Shown here one piece after another: positions 59,141 to 64,000 of a DNA stretch of 64,000 bases (the first letter of the stretch is position 1; every line of letters begins with the position of its first letter). The stretch comes from Ulva prolifera (lineage: Eukaryota > Chlorophyta > Ulvophyceae > Ulvales > Ulvaceae), in NCBI GenBank assembly GCA_023078555.1, contig CM041198.1:1328856-1392855 (forward strand). The letters run 5' to 3'. Below the pieces are notes generated by a model. It made no database searches, was not told the DNA's origin, and worked only from the letters and a program-made list of their open reading frames with translations. Made by a program: the position numbers and the translations under genes.

Positions 59141-61444
59141 GAATTGACAAAGCCGCAGAGGCAGGTGCCCGGGGCGCCCAGGGAGGATCTGCCGGGCGGA
59201 TCTGTCAGATCTGCTGGGCGGATCCGCCCAGGCACGACGGGCAAGTCAAGTCAAGTCGGAGAGGCTGGTAGCACGTGAGGGTGCATGTGCGGCTTTAGAA
59301 TTCGATGCGCCCAGGGCCTTTGTTCATTGAGATACAAAATGGTCTTCAAGCTGGCAGCAGCCCTGAATAGCGGCCCTGGCGCCCCAGCTAGCCGGCCAGC
59401 CAGCCAGCATACCCATGCCGTCTCTGCCGGCAAATACGCTCAGTCTGGATCCAGACGTGTTGTGTCAAATGTGTTAGTCTGGATCCAGACGTGGATGCAT
59501 GGCACTCACACCTGCAAGCACCATGATGGGCCAGGCATGGAACAAAGGCTGTTAGCTGTCACATAGCTAAGCCTTGAATCTGGGTTGGAATGTGCTACGT
59601 GTTGCTGTGCACGCATTGAGCAAATCCACAACTCCAGTTTAACTTTTACTTTACAAGGTGGCTCAACTTGAATCTGGTGGCTTGGAGACCATGAGGCCAC
59701 ATGCATTACCTTGTGAGGTAATTAAGCAGCATTGGCGTCCATGGTCAGTGTCAAACTCATGAACACTGTCAAATTCCAAGGGTCCCCCCGTCAATGTCGC
59801 AGCACACCTTCAGCTGGGATGTTAGAATCGATTATCGGATATCCTTGCACAACAAATGTTGCCAGCTGTACCTGCAGCTGAAGTATGCTTGCAACGAGCG
59901 TTGTGCAAGGGTAGTCCCTGCCTCTGGCACCTTGATTGTGCTCCAGTGCAGAGGCGGACAATTGACCGGAATATGCAAGGAGGTGCGTCCTGAGGCGGCA
60001 ATTGCGATGGGGCGCCCCGTGGCAGCTGCGGCCGGTACGTACATATGGATCCGGAGCGATTGCTTGCTTCAGCCTCGAAACCATCGAATCGGCTGCCGAT
60101 CAAGCGCTTGCAAGCCTTGTGTAGCCAATTTTCTCCTAGAGATACCTCCCTACGATAGCGCGCGCGATAGCTGTGTCCCTCACCCCTCGTGCTTTTTGAA
60201 GCCAGCATAACCACCGGGGTCACATGCGATGCAGTTGCACTGCGGTGGCGCTGCAGCTGCGCTGGCGCTCGCGGCGGTCCAACAATCAAGACGCATTGAG
60301 CGTGTACACATTGCATTTGTTTCTTACTCTGCTGTCCGGACATTGATAGGCGCTGTGCGACCTGGTTGGTCAAGCCAACGTCACCACGAGCCGGCAAGCG
60401 GGGCCTACAAATTTGCTGCAATCTAGAACAATGTGCTTGCTAAAGTGAAGTACTTCCACTACCTGACATGCTTGTTGTTGAGCTTATGCAGTTGCTGCCG
60501 TGTCGGGGAGATTGCCGTGTTGCCGTGTCGATGCAGTGGCCCGTGCCCCTCCGCAACGCCGCGTGTTTGCTGCAAAACAGCTCCGTTGCAACGAGACACA
60601 GCAAAAATGCAACGAAAGTATGTGGATGTTGGCCTGGTGGTCAGTTTGTAACTGCGTCCGCGTTGCAAAAGCTCCACACATGCCAACACTGATGTTGACC
60701 TCGCCCGTGGCTCTGCAGCCGCGCTCGACACTCAAATGAACCACATATGCACTGTGGTTTTATTGCTGATCACATCTCTGTACCGTAGTGGAACCGCAGC
60801 AAATTGCACCGCAAATGCAGCTGAGTTGCTCCCTGTAGCCGCGCGCGACAGTTCTGATCGTCGCTCTGATACAACATCGCGGCAGTGCAATAGTATTCCC
60901 TGTATAATTTGAAATGCTGGCTAATTTGCGTTTAGCCCTGATTATTACGCAACAGCTGAGCAGGTCTCTGCAGTGGTTGATTGCCAACGTCCGAAGACAC
61001 TACGGTGCTGGCAAGCAAGCACGGCCACACTAAGCGAGTCCATTGAATCAGAGCTTGCATTGCTGCTCAGCTGTAAGGCAGCTCGCAGCGAGACAAGCGT
61101 TTCGCGAAAGCACTTTGTTTTGCAGCCCGCGCTGGCCAACATCGCAGGCATGCACGCATCGCAGCGCTGCCTCTTTTACAGGCCCTTTAAGCTTCTTGTA
61201 GTGGAACAGCAGACAGCAGTCGTTTATCTTTACGTTTGATGGCTGGGCAGTTGCACGTTCTGGTGCTGACTGCTCGTGGCACACGTCACATCTAGGAGAT
61301 AGCTACAGGCGGTTTTCATATGCGCGTGACACCCCCACCCACGTGGCGGCCTGGCCTGAGGGAGGTATCCCTAAAAATGACCCAATTGTTGGTGGCAGGC
61401 AGGCTGCTTTTGGTGTTATCGGCAAAGTAGATCCCTGGTGTACC

Positions 61445-61616
61445 ATGTGTACTAACTGATGTAGAAAGTTCACTGGTTGATGCTGTATTACATGAACATC
61501 ACGGACCGGCATAACATGTTTCGGCCTTGCTAAAGGGCCTCATCAGACGCCTACGTGAGTCAAGCAACCAACACCGAACCAGCTCGCAAGTTCCCTGATA
61601 TTCAATCCTCTAGAGC
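61445..61616. repeat. Duplicated block, copy 2 (without the long palindrome)
   Basis: Near-identical to the flanks of 41213-41505, with a single GGCATAACATGTTTCGGCC followed by AAAGGGCCTCATCAGACGC. It seems to represent the simple form of the block. Confidence 0.85.
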
Positions 61617-62254
61617 GAGACCGACCGAGACTGGAAGAAACGTCCAGAGCCCAGAAAACCGACACGAGATAAGATAACGAGATAAGGCACATTACGCCGC
61701 CCGCAAATTTGCGATGCGGGCAATGCATGTAGAGGCACGCAAATGTACGTCCGCAGCACCTCCAGCCCGTGCGGAAGCAGCCGCACGACAAAATAGGCCA
61801 ACTGCCCAAAAAACGCAGGAAAAGAAAGAAATCCTAGGTGGCAATGTCCGTGGCAGGAGGACAGCCAAGCACAATTGTTGTGTTAACAAGCTTATCAGTG
61901 ACAATGGCAGATAACCACATTAGACTTAGCCGCGTTCCGGTTTGTTCCGTTTGCGGCCGAATCGTGTGGCTTCATGGGCAAGGCTGCCGTGAGGTTCGTC
62001 GGTCAGTTGGGGGATGTGGCCGCTGCCAGTGGGCGCATCTCCAAAGGCGCGTTTGTCCAGTGGGCGCTGCGGGTGTTAACAATTGTCGGTGTCATTGCAG
62101 CGTGGCAATGCGGATATGTATCGGAAGTCTGGGCTTGTCATCTCTCGGGAGCAGGGGTTGCGGTATGATGCGGGCCTGGAGGACGCGGTCCTGCCGGACT
62201 GAGTTGTGAGTGTGGTTGTTGCATTCGTGTGTGTGTGTGAGTGTGTGTTGGTGT

Positions 62255-62312
62255 TGATGCGGATGAGATTCGGTTTCGGTGTTTGTTTTCTCCCGTTCAC
62301 TCTTTTGTAACT
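62255..62312. repeat. R3 segment (also at 42108-42164)
   Basis: GATGAGATTCGGTTT(C/T)GGTGT through TTCACTCTTTTGTAAC is shared between the two places. Only at 42.1 kb is it followed by R2. Confidence 0.7.
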
Positions 62313-62629
62313 AGTACCACATTAGACTACAAACCAACTGCACCTCTGGTTTTCTGCCAAACTCGTTGTGTTCACATCCAGGTTTGGCATGACTCAGCAT
62401 GCAGAGTGAGGCCGAGCGAGCCCGCCATGCCAGCCCCCAATTCCAGCAGCTTGCTGGCTTGCCTGGCACTTGTAGGAGTAGCACATGTAAATTATGTGGC
62501 AGGTGGGATCCATGTGTGGTGCTGTCCACCTCCAAATATGCCCCAAAACTGACTTTTTCAACTCTTAGTGCAAGGATGTTGCGGCAGGCCACTGTGATAC
62601 CCCAGAGTGCATTACCACGGATGTTGTGT

Positions 62630-63145
62630 TGTGAAAATTCGCAGCCTCAAGGCCAAATAACCAACATGCAGCTCGACCAGAATCCGCCCGATCAGCACTT
62701 CACATATACCTCAAGTGATCTCCTGTTCCAATCTGAGCCTCAATCCTTGCACACCAGCTCCAACAGCTATTCTGTGTAAAGACTGCTAAGTCAAGAGACA
62801 TAGAAGAGAGATCTGTCGTCCACCCTTTAAGGTCCAGCTGCTTATATACTATAAGACAGCATGTGTACGACACCTGCCACAGTGTGCTGAGCTCAGCCCA
62901 CTGTTCCCCGTACACACCAGAGTCTTCCATCGCGTGAGCCATGCTTGGCTGACATAAGCACTCCTTCTAGATATCTCTAGACTCGTGCTTCTAGATGGCC
63001 CGCCCTGCTGACGCAAGACGGTCTGGCGACCACTGTTGACAGTGCCCCGTGCTGTCAGCCACAAGCTTGCATGCTGACGGGACATTCCGGAGGCTTCCAG
63101 AATATTCTATGTCATGCATATCTATGCATGTGACGTATCGTCACA
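62630..63145 (-). mobile_element. Probable 3' LTR of a Ty3/gypsy chromovirus (fossil)
   Basis: Directly after the element's reading frame, on the minus strand, comes a purine-rich tract (AACGGGGGAG) and then TGTGACGATACG, the expected start of an LTR at 63145. A TATA-like TATATAAG lies near 62845, where an LTR promoter would sit. The far end is only estimated near 62630. Likely young to middle-aged. Confidence 0.45.
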
Positions 63146-63156
63146 GTACTCCCCCG

Positions 63157-64000
63157 TTAGGCTTGCTTGCCCTCAAGCAACTTAGACAGTTCGTCTACTC
63201 CTAACGGAAAAGCGTCATCGGGAGGTGTCTCAGCGCGGCTACGCCAGAACTCCCGTATGTGCGACTCGCACTCGTGCATCAGCATGGCGTCATGCCAGCC
63301 ATATCCACCTCCGACCCAGTGCACCTTGTACTGTCGTCGTGGAGCGTCTCTGGTCTCAGAGATGTAATCCACTGCCCACTGCAGCTCATCTTCCGAAACC
63401 TCGGGAATGACTGGTGGCTGATAGGACCCATCGCTGTGGAATCTTTTCAGTGACGACACATGAAACACGTTGTGCTTCCTGTGCAAGGGTGCAGGCAAAT
63501 GCACTCTGTAGCTGAGTCTGTGCGTGCCTATGACCTCCGTAATACGAAAAGGTCCAAGCCATCGCGGCGCGAGCTTAAGCTTAAGCCCTTTTTCTATGCG
63601 AAAATGCTTGATGTTGATCAGTACTTGATCTCCCACCTCAAGCGGCTCTGCTGGCCTCCTCCGGCGGTCAGCCGCGGCTTTCTGTCTAGCCTGAGCTGCC
63701 GCTATGCAAGTCTTTGCATGCTGCATTTGCTCTGACCACTTACCAACGAAGCTGTTCACCGCTGGATTTGCCTTCCGCAGATACAGAGCGACAGGCGTGT
63801 CCGGATTCTGTCCGTAGTTCAGCATGAACGGCGTGTTGTCGATCGTGCTGTTGAATGCATTGTTCATCGCAAATTCAGCGACTGGCAATAGCGCGTCCCA
63901 GTTCGTCTGGGTGCCATTCACAAAGTGCCGCAAGGTATCTTCTAAGATCCCATTAGCATTCTCTGTCTGGCCATCCGACTGCGGATGATGACTGGATGTC
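63157..64000 (-). mobile_element. Ty3/gypsy chromovirus, 3' end of pol (integrase end and chromodomain), runs off the right edge
   Basis: A fossil retrotransposon on the minus strand, entering from beyond base 64000. Parts in order: end of the integrase core with HHPQSDGQTENANG, the integrase C-terminal (GPY/F-like) part with GPFRITEVIG and NVFHVSSLKRFH, and a C-terminal chromodomain with YKVHWVGGGYGWHDA. The visible part looks whole. The element's gag, protease, reverse transcriptase and 5' LTR lie outside the window. Confidence 0.9.

Larger units (their letters stand above)
53462..62629. other. Long stretch without a confident gene
   Basis: More AT-rich on average towards the right. Open frames with some protein-like character but no model: 54430-53951 region on both strands, 57040-57190 plus (REHDVLEVMLSACYKWRGR), 57290-57434 plus, 58688-58497 minus (Cys-rich CDCGQCTLLCDECASC) and 60973-61239 plus. 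Repeats: R1 at 54707-54754 (minus) and 59072-59140 (plus); R2 at 55062-55164 (minus) and 55780-55830 (plus); a short tandem tgccatgccatgct pattern at 55905-55960. No RNA gene was recognised. Confidence 0.4.

Noticed and set aside
1-64000. CRISPR arrays, rRNA genes, bacterial operons
   Set aside because: No spaced direct repeats of the CRISPR kind, no rRNA core words and no polycistronic layout were seen; splice structure indicates a eukaryote.

Overview
The window looks like nuclear DNA of a green alga (chlorophyte). Genes are cut into many exons by introns of tens to hundreds of bases with GT-AG and some GC-AG borders. Coding exons are GC- and Ala-rich, TGCATGCA-type words are common, and two genes encode a plant/algal glycine-rich-domain-protein-like (GRDP, DUF1399) protein. 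An order such as Sphaeropleales is possible but cannot be decided here. All gene models come from reading frames, splice signals, phase agreement and comparison between paralogues inside the window; no database search was possible.

Left part (1-13.5 kb, minus strand): two head-to-tail GRDP-like genes. The complete copy (13464 to 5739) can be read as 11 exons with consistent phases, about 1008 residues. The left copy (4222 to beyond base 1) is cut by the window edge and carries a 30/24-bp minisatellite in the intron before its fifth exon.

Middle left (16-32.4 kb, plus strand): an array of related genes that I do not recognise. Two (at 17.9 and 23.8 kb) start with a signal-peptide-like segment, then acidic collagen-like Gly-(Asp/Asn)-Glu triplets, then a domain with ten conserved Cys. 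Two others (26.3 and 30.4 kb) encode mutually related proteins with about seven hydrophobic helices. A third collagen-like/Cys copy lies on the minus strand at 52.3-50.8 kb. Short shared motifs and constant order suggest, but do not prove, that secreted and membrane parts belong to one large protein per locus. This is the best candidate for an undescribed system.

Middle (32.4-43.3 kb): gene-poor, rich in foldback and dispersed repeats, including a perfect 68-bp inverted repeat. At 43.4 kb there is a small 99-codon reading frame, followed by a three-exon leucine-rich-repeat gene (44.4-47.3 kb).

Right part (53-64 kb): a small two-exon gene at 53.0 kb, then about 9 kb with no confident gene, then the 3' end of a Ty3/gypsy chromovirus (integrase end plus chromodomain and a probable LTR) running off the right edge on the minus strand.
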